The notes: generated from the letters alone by a model not told the origin. Shown: positions 49,901 through 62,136, counted from the first letter of the stretch. The stretch is DNA of 64,000 nucleotides from Lota lota (GCA_026745465.1 JACYXH010000205.1:2095501-2159500), one strand, 5' to 3'. Numbers and translations: made by a program.

Positions 49901-51384
49901 TTCTGATGCTGGTATTAAGCATGATTTTCGGTCATCTTTTTATACAATTTCATAAATTATATAATTACTTTCTGTTCTCTCTGCCCTTTTGGATATTGCA
50001 GTATGCATCAGGGCAACACAATGTTGAAATGTAATGTAATAAGAAACATACCTGGTCAAGTTTCCTCTTCAGTGTGGAAACCTCTTTCTGATTAGAAAAG
50101 GTGATGTCGAGCCCTGGGGAGATGGCATAGATGAACTCTATGCTATGCTCCTTGGCAGCACTGATAAGAGTCATGAGTTGCTCTGTAGGGGGAACCAAGA
50201 AAGTAGTTAATACCTGGAAGGATACAACAACCCACATATGAATAAAAAATATAATTAAAGTTGCAATGTGTTAGATTGAGCCTCTCCCAGTTTGTAGGCG
50301 TTTTGAATTCAAAAAACAAAATAACAGTTTTTCGGTCCACTCCAACTGGCTGTGCAAACGTGTAGCTCGGCACTGTGGGTGCCGTGAGTGGGAGGGTTTT
50401 GAGAGTGTCAGTAGTACGATTCTTGTAAACAAAAAGAGAGGTACATCTCCAGCATATTTTATTTGTACAATTTATCATTTATAGGAATTGATTTTATTGA
50501 TAACATTATTGAAATCACTATCAATCAGCGTTGACTACAGACATGTCCGATCATTTTAAGCTACAAGCTAGTTGAAATGTTATACATGGCGACTTTAACA
50601 TGATGTCATGTAAACGTCATTGCACGGTTCAAACAAAACAGCTTTTAGAACCAACCTGCTTCTTCCACAGAGTACAACTCTCTCCAGAACATTCTGTGTT
50701 TGTAGTCATCTTTAGGAGCATAAAGGTATGTGTTCAGACCCCATTTCTGCTGCCTGCACAACATATGGTAGACAAATGTCACACATCAACAACAATAAAT
50801 CCTCTCTGGCAATGTTTTTCTGTTATGCAGTCCAGCTATTTGGAAAATAATGAACACACCTCCTGAACAACTCTTTCCTTTGTTCCATTGTCCATGGCCG
50901 ACCATAAAATCCTATGAAAAACAACATTTTATTAGCAAAGGGATCGAGTATATTCTTGGTGGTTACAGTACTCTGCAATATCGCATTAATTATGCCTATC
51001 CATTATTGGCACTATGTCTTTCAGGAGATACAGAAGGCACACCTCAGCTATAGCCAAATATGCATGCTTATGGTTCAATTGTACAGGCTTCAAAATACCG
51101 AAATCGGTACTGTGTCGATACGATGGATTGCATCCCCACCCTGTTACTATGCAGCAGTCACATCAATCAGCAGCGTACACATGTGCAATGGACCGCTAGA
51201 TTCCAAACCAATTACCTTCCACCACACCGCTGATGAATTTCCGATGTCCGTCCGGTTCGACGCAGAGGACCCGCTCCTCCGCGGACTCCGCAGGGGCCTC
51301 GGCACCAGCTTCACTAGACAGTGGGCTTGGGTTCGATTCGCCCTCCAATGGAGACGTTTCCAACGCCTTCTCTTTTTTAACCAT
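38368..51384 (-). CDS. oga: Protein O-GlcNAcase (OGA, MGEA5)
   Basis: Hydrolase that removes O-linked GlcNAc from nuclear and cytosolic proteins. Eighteen coding exons, phase closed: 51216-51384, 50860-50911, 50656-50753, 50052-50182, 49031-49202, 48589-48687, 47969-48253, 47618-47776, 46911-47101, 46472-46819, 45918-46121, 45242-45416, 41901-41986, 40758-40862, 39957-40051, 39218-39410, 38708-38867 and 38368-38504; 952 residues (human 916). After a Pro/Glu-rich N terminus comes the GH84 domain: [34 protein letters not shown] and the catalytic pair in [10 protein letters not shown] at D164-D165. Next are the disordered linker (exons 8-10), the stalk ([60 protein letters not shown]), and the C-terminal acetyltransferase-like domain ending [16 protein letters not shown]. 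Exon 10 contains an expanded 15-bp coding repeat. Confidence 0.97.
38955..39080 (+). repeat. Dispersed teleost repeat in an oga intron
   Basis: GGCAAGGCAAGTTTGATTAT, 'atagcacccttcaaacacaataccattcattgtgctccacata...gaatcaca' and an A-rich tail follow the common teleost 'caaggcaagtttatttatatagc...caaagtgctttacata' repeat. It lies in the intron between oga exons 16 and 17. Confidence 0.65.
41987..45241. other. Largest oga intron (3.3 kb)
   Basis: Holds a poly(C) run at 43878-43904 and two CpG-bearing segments around 42590-42680 and 42890-42960, each containing an ATCA(C/T)GTGACC or TCACATGACC-like motif. These could be promoter-like, but nothing else supports an internal start. Open frames (for example 43064-43417) have no recognisable domain. 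Confidence 0.4.
43878..43904 (+). repeat. Poly(C) run
   Basis: About 27 consecutive C residues in the large oga intron. Exact length is uncertain, as for any such homopolymer. Confidence 0.9.
46518..46612 (-). repeat. oga: 15-bp tandem repeat inside oga exon 10 (coding)
   Basis: On the plus strand, six to seven units of CTCCTCCTGGATGNA in register. On the coding strand they give [30 protein letters not shown]. Human OGA has a single related unit (SMQEDC) here, next to the conserved [10 protein letters not shown]. Unit length is a multiple of three, so copy-number change keeps frame. Confidence 0.88.
47135..47280 (-). repeat. Dispersed teleost SINE-like repeat in oga intron 8
   Basis: The reverse complement runs 'ggagtaagtagggattgaacatcttttctta...ggaggtgg...ggggatcaaacccagtacc...gctgggagtcgaccactgtctccactgcgctcc', an arrangement of the same type as the repeats at 1476-1600 and 11180-11330. 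Confidence 0.6.
48709..48750 (+). repeat. Head fragment of the common teleost repeat
   Basis: CACATTTACATTTAGTAATT followed by 'tggcagatttacaagtacggc', close to the 'acatttacatttagtcatttagcagac' head seen in many teleosts. It starts 22 bp upstream of oga exon 6, so it overlaps the polypyrimidine/branch-point zone of that intron. Confidence 0.55.
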
Positions 51385-52076
51385 GTTTTATATAATGTTC
51401 TCAATATGAATGCATATATCAACCCGATGGAGTGGAAGGAGTTTCGACGAAAGGTGTGCTCAAGGGTTGGTAACGTACACAAGACGAGTTAACGAGGTTA
51501 GATCGTCGCCCGTGTCGCGATACTAGCAGATTTGTCCGACCTTATCGATGAATGTACAAGTGTCTCCAGTTGTGTCACGATGATTATCTGCATGTGGTGG
51601 CGAACATTGTTTATGCAACCCTGTCCGCATACAAGATTATACGCTAATTTTCAATCAGACGCTTGGGTTCTTTCTTGTGTAGCTCTTCTGAAATTTTCGT
51701 TTCTTCCTGTTTACACCGATTGCGCATGCTCACAATACTAGCTGGAACCAGTCGAAACTAGTTCTGTGTAGACAGTACTATCGCGAGATGTTGAACAGGG
51801 GAACAAATATTTGATAAAAGTCCATACTGCGATCAAAATAACTAAAATGACAAACCTATGTAAAAACCAAGTGTTTAGTTTACAGGTTTTAGACAAGTAA
51901 TTAGGTATTTTAAAGCATGTGAAAGTAAAAAATATATAGACCATGTCAGCCTTACTTGAAGTTAACGTTTTAGTCTGTAATTGCATGCGTTTCTATTTAT
52001 TTATTTTAAATACGTTGAACTGCCCAAATAAGGAATGGCGCTGATTTTTAAACCAAACAATGGGAGGCACCAAACC

Positions 52077-52110
52077 CAGAGCTATTTAGAGAGCTCTCTA
52101 AATAGCTCTG
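52077..52110. repeat. Perfect 34-bp palindrome between 10-bp direct repeats
   Basis: CAGAGCTATTTAGAGAG is followed immediately by its exact reverse complement, with no spacer. ACCAAACCCA occurs at 52069-52078 (overlapping the left edge by two bases) and again at 52111-52120. Confidence 0.92.
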
Positions 52111-52289
52111 ACCAAACCCAATTTTCTTTACACAATTACATTAGATTTGATTAACATGCAAGCTTTTACCATTACAAAAGTTAACCATAGCATTAACAAA
52201 ATGACAAGGCTGTGGAATGGGTCACGATTGCTGAAATCTTATATTGTGTACATGTTCAAAACAAATGCAACTTAACTTGTTTCAAAGTC

Positions 52290-52300
52290 TTTATTTTATT
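52290..52300 (-). terminator. Candidate poly(A) signals of pprc1
   Basis: Two AATAAA hexamers overlapping by one base on the minus strand, about 310 nt after the pprc1 stop and in an AT-rich context. Confidence 0.45.
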
Positions 52301-52607
52301 AGGTTTGCAGTACATTTCCAATGCATTACATCCTTTCCCAATAATGAGGGAATGCATTCAACTAGTTTCCCTTGTTTAAAATGTCTTTCACACATCTCAT
52401 AATACAATTAAATAAACTTTAAAAAAAAATCTCTTTTTTTAATTATTTTACTTTTCATACAAATCTTCACTTCAATAGAAGGTGTTAGCTTGCAGAAGAT
52501 GAAACAAACAAGATAAAATAAAATAAAAACAAATGATGGCAGCGTTGGAAGTGTTGGAGCCAACCAACGGCTCTGAGGTAAGTAGTAGGTTTCCTCTTGT
52601 AGACCTG

Positions 52608-55600
52608 TTACCTCTTCTGGGTTTTCTGGGCCTGCTTCAATAAAGTGTCAAAGTCTAGTGCATGGAACTTGCCCTTAGAAGGCAAGGATTCATACTCTTT
52701 ATTTGAATCTGAGGAAATAGAAAATGATACCAGTTAGTCATTTCAGAAAATGGTTTTATCCAAAGCCACTTGGTGTATACAGGAAATATAAACATCACAG
52801 CTCAACAGTAACCAACCTTAAATCACTTTAATTTTGTCTTTGCTTTAAATAGCATCCATGGTTTTCTTATGATATTCAAGCCAAAAGTGCACAAAGAACC
52901 TTCATGGTGTCAAACACCCTGTTTTGTATTGAATATTTAGGTAGCATCTTAGCCTGTTTCCCTACAGAGCATGACACCCATTGCTTACCCAAGTCTGCAT
53001 AGCTGGTCTTGCAGAACTGTCTCCTTCCACCAAAACACAGATCAAATGGCAGTTCATCAGGCTTGCGGAGCTTGCCTCCATTCTCTATGGCCGTGAAGGC
53101 ATTTTTTGTGTCATAATAAGTCACAAACCCATAGTTGTCTCTGCAAATTTTAACATACGTAAGAACAATGGTCAGTATGCACTACTTCCCAGGGAACCAG
53201 AAGACCATGACAGACCTCTGAAACAGTTGTGAATTAAAAAGTCGAGTTGTGAATTGCTTTTAAAAGAGCAAGCTGGGAGTAAAGGCCAGGAGGCTCCAGT
53301 TATGAACATGTCTGCAGTTGCTTTAGCACTGTAGCTTGGCCTAAGCGGTCACTGACAAGACGACCCAGGTTCAAAGACAGTGCAACGAGTTCACCTACAT
53401 CACAACCATAACAGCAGGCGAAACGCTTCGAAATGTATGAAACCTACCCCTGTTCCCTAAAGTGCAAGGTGCAGTCCTCAATCTCTCCATATAAAGAGAA
53501 CCGCTCCCTCAGTTCATTTTGGGTCATCGTGCCCCGGATTCGACCCACATAGACAACCCTGCGCTCATCCTTTGGGACAAGATAAAATATTAACACGGGG
53601 AAAATGTCAAAATGTTTTGCATGATGGCCAACACTAGTGAAACACGTAAACCTGGCTAAACAAACTCACAATGGCTTGTTGTTTGCGTCTCTTTACATCC
53701 TCAGCACTTTCCACTGAAGCGTGTCTGTAGTTTGGCCTGTAAGAAGGACTGTGGGAAAGGAGGAGTGGAATACATTTTCTTAACACAAGTTGAAACTCGA
53801 GCCTTAAAAGCATAATCTAACTGAAAGCTATGCCAGTAGTACATATGTGTGTAGTCCATGTCATGAGTCTTGTTTGGCGTTAGGGTAAGAAGTCTCCTTT
53901 ACCTGTAACCATTTCGTTGCCACTGAGCACTTCTCTGCGGAGACCGGGAGCGAGACATGCTCCAGGAGCCAGATCGCGATGAGGAGTAAGAGTACCTCCT
54001 TCTCCTGGGAGGGGAGCGAGAGGAGGAACACGACGATGAACACGATGAGGAGCTGGAGCTGCTCTCGGAGTGACGAGAACGATATCTAGAAAAATAAATT
54101 GGGGACGTTTTAGTGGGTCATTTCAGTAAGTCAAGTATTTTGCGGACCACACATTTCTGGGATTAATAATTTTTTCTCATTTAATTGCTTTATAAATGTA
54201 TGTAAAGTGTCTGTTTTTACAATAAAAAGTATAATTATAATTTCCTGCGTCAAGGTGATATCTCACCTTTTAGTAGGTGGGGATCGAGACCCAGACCTTG
54301 AGAGGGAGGAGTTACAGTCAGACTCTGAGGAACTGGAGGACCGATGTACGAGTCGTCTGCTGGACCGGCCTCTCTTCCTCTCTTTGGGGAAGGACCTGGT
54401 ACTGGGCGAGCGAGACGCGGAGCGGCTGCGGTCGGACCGCACCGTCCACGCCGGCATGGGACTCTCGGGTCGGGGAGCAGCGTCCGCCTCCTGCCTAGCA
54501 GGGGAGGCGTCCGGGGTCTCCAGGACCGAGCTGCTCGCTGTCAGGTCCGCCTGTTGAGTGACGGCCTCCTTCATTTGGGACTCTGGTTGTTTCATACCCG
54601 GAGCAAGTTTAGTGGTATCGGGAGGGGAGGGAGTTGAGGCAGGGCCGTGTGGCCATGTAGTGGTTGCGTGTAGTTGTTTAACAGTTCTGATGGTGATATA
54701 AGGTTGCTGCTTGACATTCCAGCGGTTGCCTTGGTCGCCGAGAGAAGCCGTACTGTTGGGGAGGCAGTAGTCGTGGTCCATCAAGGCCCATTCAGGGGCG
54801 AGGGAAGTGGCGGCGGGCATACTGCGCCACTTCACTGAGGGAAGAGGTTGAGCTTCTATCTGGATAACCTTGGTGGAGGTGGGCCGGGACGCCTTGGCGG
54901 TGGCCCTGCTCTTGCCAAGAAGGGTGACTGGGGCCAGGGGCTTCCACATCTGGTGAGGAGGGGTGGCTGGAGGAGTAAGTGCTGCAAGGGAAATTAATAA
55001 ATAAATTCTCATGCCAGTTTTACAAGTCGATGTAGTCAAGCTGCCAAGTGGTTTTTATATTCGTACGGTTGAATCCCTCCTTACTTAAATATACATTTTA
55101 ATGTATTCATCGTTTTACCACTAGCATAAGGCGAACCAATAAAATTAAAATTTGGTACGAGAAATTACCTGCAGAGCTCGAGAGGTCATTTGCCTTCACA
55201 CGTTCGACAGCAGTTTTTTCTGCTGGTATCTCAACACTGAAAAGCAAGCACAAAGGGCTGTTGACATTCCACCGTTTGGATGCACCCTCTCACTTTATCT
55301 TTGGCACAGAGTAGTTCAAGTACACAGGGCGAAAAATAAATAAAGTGGCCATTCGGCAAGTCCATTGTTTTCCGGTAGGTCTTGGCAAAAAAGGGTGGGT
55401 CAAGGTAAACGCCACCACACAAAGTGCCAGTGGAGCCAGTTGCTCTCAGCGCTGTTGCTCTGGGCAACTGTACGTCCAATGCACTTACAGAGCAGTGTCA
55501 ATGCTGTAGGGTAACTCACCTAGAGTTTCCTACAGCTACTGCTCTACCAGAGACCTCCGGCACACACCGCTTCTCTTTGGCTGAAGAAAGATGGAAGAAG

Positions 55601-58600
55601 AGTAGATGAGTATAGACAAGGGCAAGACGAGTACAGATGAGGGCAAACTGTAGAAGTAAAACTGAAAGAGAGCTGAGCACGTGGAAGTTAGCGCAAACTT
55701 GGATGAAGCACAACTCTATAGAGGACAAAATAAATGTATAAAAATAAGTGAGCTATCTATCCATCTACAAATGAAGTCCTCGGACTTCAAGGACTGTTCT
55801 CAGGTCTGTTTTTCATTTGTAAAGTACTGTTGGACATTTAAGCTCTTTGAATTGAATTCTACGTTATTTGTGGTGGCAATAGTAAAGAATGCTAAACAAA
55901 ATATAAATCTCCAGGAAAGGCCATTTGCCATGGATCAACTACAGCAATATTGTGGGCGCCGCCAATGTGTGCATGTGCACCACCCCACTTGAATTACCAC
56001 ACCCACTGTCCCATAGGTTTTAGTGGCGAGCCTTTACATCACCACAGACAAAAACTGCAGGGCTAGAGGAGTTAAATTGATTTGCAAACAGGGCAGAATT
56101 CCAGCAGCTGAGCCGACAAAGCATATGCCGTGCCAACGCCAGAGCACCCCCATTACAGAGGGATAGGAAGAAAAGCCATATAGTCATGTTGCATACACAG
56201 ACACTCAAAGATTAAGCTGAACTTTGATACTTAAAATCGCAAGAATACTTTTAAGGTTTAGCTGGATGGGCCAAAGCCTATACAGGCTTTTCCAGGAACC
56301 TTGGAGTATCTTTTTTGGTGACTCTAGTTCTTAAGGTAGCACACCCATGCAAGGCACTAACTACCTTCCAGAGATCGTATTGAAACGCAATACCACACAT
56401 CCACCATCATGAAACCACCAGGAAAAGTGATACTGACACTACATTTAGCCAGGTCCACAACTATTTGACCACCAAATATTAGCCAACATGACCTAATTGT
56501 CAAAACGACCGCAACCATTACACCAGCAATAAAGCACTCACCTTGTGTTTCTTCAAACTGCTCCAACAGACTGGTTAAATCGGCCGCTTCAATGCCTGGG
56601 AAAAGGGGTCAGCAAAAGCAGGTGTGTAAGTAAACCATTTTACATTTAAATAAATAAAGCAGCGCTCCCTTAACTGTGGAGACCATGTCGCCTGCCATAA
56701 AGAAAAACGAAGGAAATATATTTTAGGAAACATTATACATAGCACTCACCAATCTCACTAGTGAAGGCCTCAATTAGCGCTTGTGATGCAGTCCTTTTTT
56801 TCATCTGTGGTGCCCGTGTTGTTGGCCCCTGCTGTTGAGCTCCAACCTGGACAGGGAGAGCCTTCATATTCTGGGGCTGATTAGAGGCTTGGACCGCCAA
56901 AAAAGGCTGGGCACAAACACCTGCAGATTTGGCGAACTTACTAGCAGACGCAACTGGGTCACTCATTGAGGTAGCAGCAATCGACTTAGGCCCCACTTGT
57001 GCATTCGCATTGGCGGGAATATTGGCAGACATGGGAGCAGCGTTGGTCTTAAGGGACTCTGTAGTGGCCTTGGAGGGCATTTCACTGCAAACCATGCTGC
57101 TAGGAGTTATAGGTTGAGAAGGGGGCCTTGCAGGCTCGCTTTCTGAAGGTTTAGAGGAAGACAGTGGGGTAGGGACAGAGTTCCGAGGCACACAAGACTT
57201 CTCAGGTGATGTGTTCGTCTGTGGACCTGGAGAGGGATTCTTCACAGGGCTGGGGGCAGCAGCAGAACTGTGCTGTGGTGGAGCAGCTTTAGAGCTAGAA
57301 TGCAGTTGAGGTACAGATTCTTGTTGCCGTTTGGATATCAGGGTGGCGGCCCCGGCCTTGGTGGAGGACGCCACCATGTAGGCGGGTGGTGCGAGCAGTG
57401 CCTCGGGTGTAGGCGGTGCACCGGGCCCCGTGGGCTGCCAGGCCGGCTTCACCTCGTCCACATCTTTCTTCCCTGAAGCGGGAGCCAAGCGGCGGATCTC
57501 CCTGGGGCTCGGGTCTGGCAAGCAGGGGATGGGAGGCAACTCTTTTGGGGGTTCCTGGAGGCTGGGCCACTTGGTGCTGTGGCCCTCCTGCTTCTCAATG
57601 GGAGCAGGCTTCTTCTGCTGGCGGAGCCGTCGGTACTCGGCCAGGCTTAGGGATTTGGGTTTAGGCTCTGGAGCAGGAGCAGGAGCTTCGTCGCCTTTAT
57701 GGGCAGCTGGCTGGTGGTCTGTGCTGTTGGTTTGTAATGCGTCAGGTGTGGTAGGGCCATCAGAAGATGAGCAGCCATCTGTTGACATAGGAACAACATC
57801 GGGGATGGGATGGGCTGTGGTAGAAGCTGTAGATAAGACTTCAGGTTTCGTAGGGGACGCAGCCTGCTGTTGCCCTTCATTGGGTTGAATGAGAGTGACA
57901 GACGCAAATGGACGGCTAGGTGGGCTTTTGACAGGGGATTCCTTTACTGTGAGTGAGTTTAAAGCAGTCACTGCTTCTGTATTAACTCGAGTTTCACGGG
58001 GCAGTGTCAGTTTGGTGACTACTGTGTGTTTTTGGCATGCGTTCTTCTTATGTTTGGGAGAGGTGAAGGTCGAATTGGAGACATTGGTAACCAGTGGCAC
58101 ACTTTTCTTAACTTTTATTGTTTTTTTTTGTTTTTGTGGCGACTCCTTGGCTGCGTTCCTTGAAACGGTGCTGCGGAGTATTCTTCCTTCAACAGGCTCA
58201 GGCTGAATTGGTACTTTACTGTCCTTTTTCCTCCGGGGTGGGCTTTTCTCCTTTATCTCTTTAGTCCTGGGAGCTTTGTGTTTCTTATTCCGCTCACATT
58301 TGACTTTTTCTGTGTTCCGGACTGATGCAGCAATGATTTCAGCTTTCATTTCAGCCCCGGTGGTGGTTGTGTCGTCAACAATAATCTCCTCACAACTTTC
58401 ATTAGCAGCTCTGTCGGATTCCTCTGGAACACGATGCTCCTTTTCTAAAGTGTCCTGTAGCAGAGACAGAGGGAGACCCAGATCTGGGATAGCAAGGATG
58501 GGCTCCCCGTGTTCCCCCTGGTCTACCACTTCAAGTAGGATCCCTCCTTCGGGCAACATCTGCTCTCCTTCTCCATTGTCAACACAAACGGCCATGCAGT

Positions 58601-61595
58601 AGGGATGCATGTGCCTGACCAGGTCCCCTAGGCTAACAGAGAGTCCCTCAGAGTCGTCCTCCGACTCAATAGCAAACGGAAGAGGGAGGGACAGCTCGCC
58701 CCAGTCCAGCAGCTCCTGGTCTGGAGAGGAGAGCTGCCTCATAGGACTCTGTGTGAGGGAGCCATCTTCCTCCTCCTCCCCATCGCTCCTCTGGACAGAG
58801 CCTGCCGGTGGCCTGGGGAGGCTCTGAGTGCAGAGAGATATGTAGATCCCATTATAAACTGGAATCTAGCCGTCGACTGTAGCTTACCAAAACGACTGAC
58901 TGTGTATGAAAACCTACCTTGCCAGATGAGAATGTTCTCATGTTGCAGATCGTGTCCTTCTCGGGAGGAGAACGGGACAGACACAGCGGTCTCCGCAGCT
59001 GTAAAAAGGAGGAGGCGGCGGAGAGGGACTGGTCATTAATGGAAGACTAATGCACTAAACACACTGGACTGTGCAGTTGTTAGCCGGAATCCAACAGCTT
59101 TGTGCTGTGTGTGCAGATCGCTGGCAACAGCTGACAACTAACCGGAGAGTGCTCCCTGGCCCTTTGACCCGACAGCAGGTCAGAGTCGGGGAGAGTGTCA
59201 AACGGAGAGAGGTTCTCATCGTCCACATTATCCAGGATCTCCGTCAGGGCAGTCAGCAGTGTCGCCTCACTCTCATTGTCAAGGCCTTTTACCTGCTTAA
59301 ACACAAAGCTGAAATGAGTGGAACGCAAGCCATTTCAAAAGGCTTTCAGCGTAATATATTATGATTATGCTCCCCTTAAGAGAATTGGAGACAGCGGAGG
59401 CATTTCTAGTGAACTTCACCCTACTTTCTTCTTTGTGAGCCACATTGACCAGTTTGACCAGTGTTGTAAACACAGAATCTTAACATAGTCTCAGTCAGTG
59501 TATTTCTTGAGTAGTGTATATATGTTGAATTAAATACTGCTGTAAAGTAAATAAGATGATGCACTTAAAGTAGGAAGAATAGGTAAACCCTTGAAGATTC
59601 ATCGATGTGTAATGAAAAAGTCTTGCCTCTCCTGTTGGACCATCTTCGAACATGGAAAGGATTGACGGGCCTAAACATCCTTCAAAGGCCTCCAAGGTTT
59701 CGCCAGTGTCCAGATCAACAGTCTAGAGAACACATTTGAAGACACATTTAGTTTAAAAGCACATTTAATGCTGGACCCCATTCATTAGCATTGCTAGTCA
59801 TCTGAAAACCAGGCAGTAGGCATTACTGATGCCAGCACTAGTTCCGATTAGAAAATGTCAACTAACAGGTGAACTCAAAGTAGGTTAGAATGTTAGACAT
59901 TTCTTTAAGTATTGTTGTTGTAATGGAGGAATCTCCAGAGGGCCGGGGCGACATCTTTCAAGTTGAATGCAAATCAGAACGTATTTAGTAATAAGAACAA
60001 CATTATTTATTATATAATGTTATATAATGTGTTCAAAAAAGCATTAGATATATCAACAGGCATAGCAGATATCACTGGCCAATGTCTTCTAGGCCAATTA
60101 AAAACATTTAAATAGGCCTGAACTATTCTGTAGAAGAATGACGTGTCAAATAGCATGTTATTAATTTGTTATGCATTTGTAGATTAAACAAAATTGTGAC
60201 ATGTTTTAAACAACACGTTTTTCGTTGCAAGTGGGGTAGGCTACGTTTTCATACTATTGTTTTTATTATTATGAGCAATTAGATGACAACCACCATTGTC
60301 GGTTCAACGTTTCAAACTACTACGGACAGTTTGTTACAATACTAAATACTCCTTACCACGTGTCCATGTCCGTACATGTGTACTGTGCGCAGACATATTT
60401 GTTGTAGGCTACGCTCTAGCATGGTACCCACGTGGTGCACTACAACAAACCAGGCAGCGTTTCCGGGTCCCCTCTAACTAATCCCTCACGTGTGTATTAC
60501 ACATCTCCAAAAATAGCAACGGAATCTTATTTTATATACACGGTGTGCATGTATATGCATTGATTGTAACCCCACTGAATGACAATTCTCTTTAATTTCC
60601 GGTTGGCTGCGTAAAGCTACCGACACGTGACTCGCCACTGCTTGGGAAATGCAGATGGAGAACGTATTGCATTCCTACAGTACGCGATTATCGCAATTTG
60701 TACGATGAGACACAATATAGTGGCCAATCACCGAGACACACAACCTGACATTCAATATCAGCAGATAAATTGAGTGCAGCACAAGTTGCAACCTATGGGC
60801 CTATCTCGTGTTGCTGCAGTGTGCATGTGCGGGTACTAGCCGGCTAGTCCTAAACATCTAAACAGGATACATCCACATCGCTGTGTCCATCAACCGGTAG
60901 GCCTATATGGTCGAAGTCCATTTTAAACATGGCTACTCAACTTTGAGGCTCATTGTCTGCATTATAGACTTCCACGTGTTAATGATAAGCTTTGAAAAAA
61001 AAAAAAAAAGTTCGCACGTTTCAAGAACAGGGTACATACGCCTTAAACGCAAACTACTCTAGCGGTTTAATAACCCTGTAATAACTAGGACATTTATAAA
61101 TACATGGCGAAAACAAATCAATGATATAATTCAACTGTCAATTAAATCGTCATAGGGAAAACGAATAATAAAAGATAATTCGGAAACTGCCCTGCTTTCC
61201 ATCAGTCATCACAACGTGGTAAACCGGCACTACCAGTCATATCGGTTAAGGTTAACGGGAGGTATCACTTACCACATTGATGCTATATATCCACCATAGG
61301 TTGTCATCAAACCAATTTAATAAGCAAATTATGTCATGGCATAAGCATGATGTGAACTAAAGAGTTTGCTAAAGATACTGGAATGGTATCCACGTGTCAC
61401 TTTTCCCATGCGCAGTCAAGAGGTGTACACAATGCAGTCAGCCACCGTTAACGACATTAGGCTAAACCAAAACATTGCGGCTTTAAATTTTTCTGTTTAT
61501 TAGTTTCCATTTACCTCGTTTAGTGTATCAGTAGCGAAATAATCCAAATTGCAGGCTGTTAATATTTCCTCGCCTGCTCCCCACCGAGCCGCCAT
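52608..61595 (-). CDS. pprc1: PGC-1-related coactivator PPRC1 (PRC)
   Basis: Transcriptional coactivator working with NRF-1, CREB and HCF-1 on nuclear genes for mitochondria. Fourteen coding exons: 61515-61595, 59627-59722, 59143-59292, 58918-58998, 56750-58823, 56542-56595, 55520-55580, 55169-55236, 54267-54981, 53903-54085, 53670-53748, 53448-53569, 52989-53140 and 52608-52708; 1338 residues (human 1664). Landmarks in order: the acidic activation region LLTALTEILDNVDDENLSPFD; LVRHMHPYC; the SLAEYRRLRQQKK and KWPSLQEPP segment; FTSEIGIEAADLTSLLEQFE with an LxxLL motif at 834-838; LTPPATPPHQMWKPL; the HCF-1-binding DHDY at 957-960; RWNVK; an Arg/Ser-rich stretch (exons 9-10); and an RRM at about 1215-1310 (RNP2 VVYVGRI, RNP1 NYGFVTY). 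It ends LDFDTLLKQAQK. The intron after exon 2 uses a GC donor. The exon 3 donor (CCG|gttagt) is chosen by frame and homology. Confidence 0.95.
52750..52785 (+). repeat. Small fragment of the ttttatccaaag repeat
   Basis: GGTTTTATCCAAAGCCACTT in the last pprc1 intron, close to the consensus 'cttttatccaaagcgactta'. Confidence 0.45.
59624..59629 (-). other. pprc1: GC-AG splice donor of pprc1 intron 2
   Basis: On the minus strand exon 2 ends GGA GAG and the intron begins gcaaga. No in-frame GT donor fits nearby. The acceptor 'gcttaagcag' hmm-like site ends just before the downstream exon at 59292, which begins GTA AAA GGC and continues in phase into the conserved LLTALTEILDN region. AG|gcaag is the usual form of the minor GC-AG donor class. 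Confidence 0.75.
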
Positions 61596-61599
61596 CTTA
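61588..61599 (-). promoter_or_regulatory. pprc1: TISU/YY1-like element over the pprc1 start codon
   Basis: The minus strand reads TAAGATGGCGGC across the initiator. It matches 11 of 12 positions of the TISU consensus SAASATGGCGGC (translation initiator of short 5' UTRs), which overlaps the YY1 site AAGATGGCGGC. It places the transcription start close upstream. The element is observed; its use is inferred. Confidence 0.65.
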
Positions 61600-62136
61600 C
61601 AAGTGCTCGCAAGCCCTACCCAGAGTCAATAGCACAGTTTGAAAGTATGAATCGTTCACAGGAAGAACACGCTGGGATGCAGACACGTGGTCTCCCATTC
61701 CCGGCAAAATGACGCAAAATGACGCCAGGGGACGGCGCTTTACCTCGTGAAACCCGGTGCGACTCTGGCGCTAACCAAAGACCGCGAGCATTCTCTACAT
61801 TTTGCTTGTTAGGATTTGTGTCATCCAAGTCCAGTGTACAAAATAACCATCAAATGCAAATAAGTGCTTTTTTAAATAATGTGTTTCCCCCAATGCAAAA
61901 GATAGTTGTGCACTAGGCGTACTTCACTCTTTTAGGCCGCCTTCCATGTTAGGGGTTCAAAAAAAGAATGCATGGGCCAGGAATGAGGCCAAGTCGTAAA
62001 CATATTGCCATACAAGTATTTGAATTTATAATGTACTTCGTTTATTATCTGTAATACAAACTAGTCAGTATGTAAAAGTCACAGGTCTACTTCTATTTTA
62101 GTAATTAAGCGCCTATTTATAATTTGTTTCCTACGC

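Larger units (their letters stand above)
51385..52607. promoter_or_regulatory. oga upstream region and pprc1 3' flank
   Basis: The minus-strand oga promoter should lie within a few hundred bases above 51384, where the sequence has scattered CpGs (51420-51560). The lower-GC remainder holds the 34-bp palindrome at 52077-52110 and the pprc1 3' UTR. No TATA box was recognised and no coding exon was seen. Confidence 0.45.

Noticed and set aside
50914-51492. 192-codon plus-strand frame upstream of pprc1
   Set aside because: It runs antisense through oga exon 1 and its flanks. The minus strand there encodes the conserved OGA N terminus leading into SGVVEGFYGRPW, and the plus frame has no recognisable domain.
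57430-57888. 152-codon and other plus-strand frames across 56900-58830
   Set aside because: They are antisense shadows of the large, GC-richer pprc1 exon 5.
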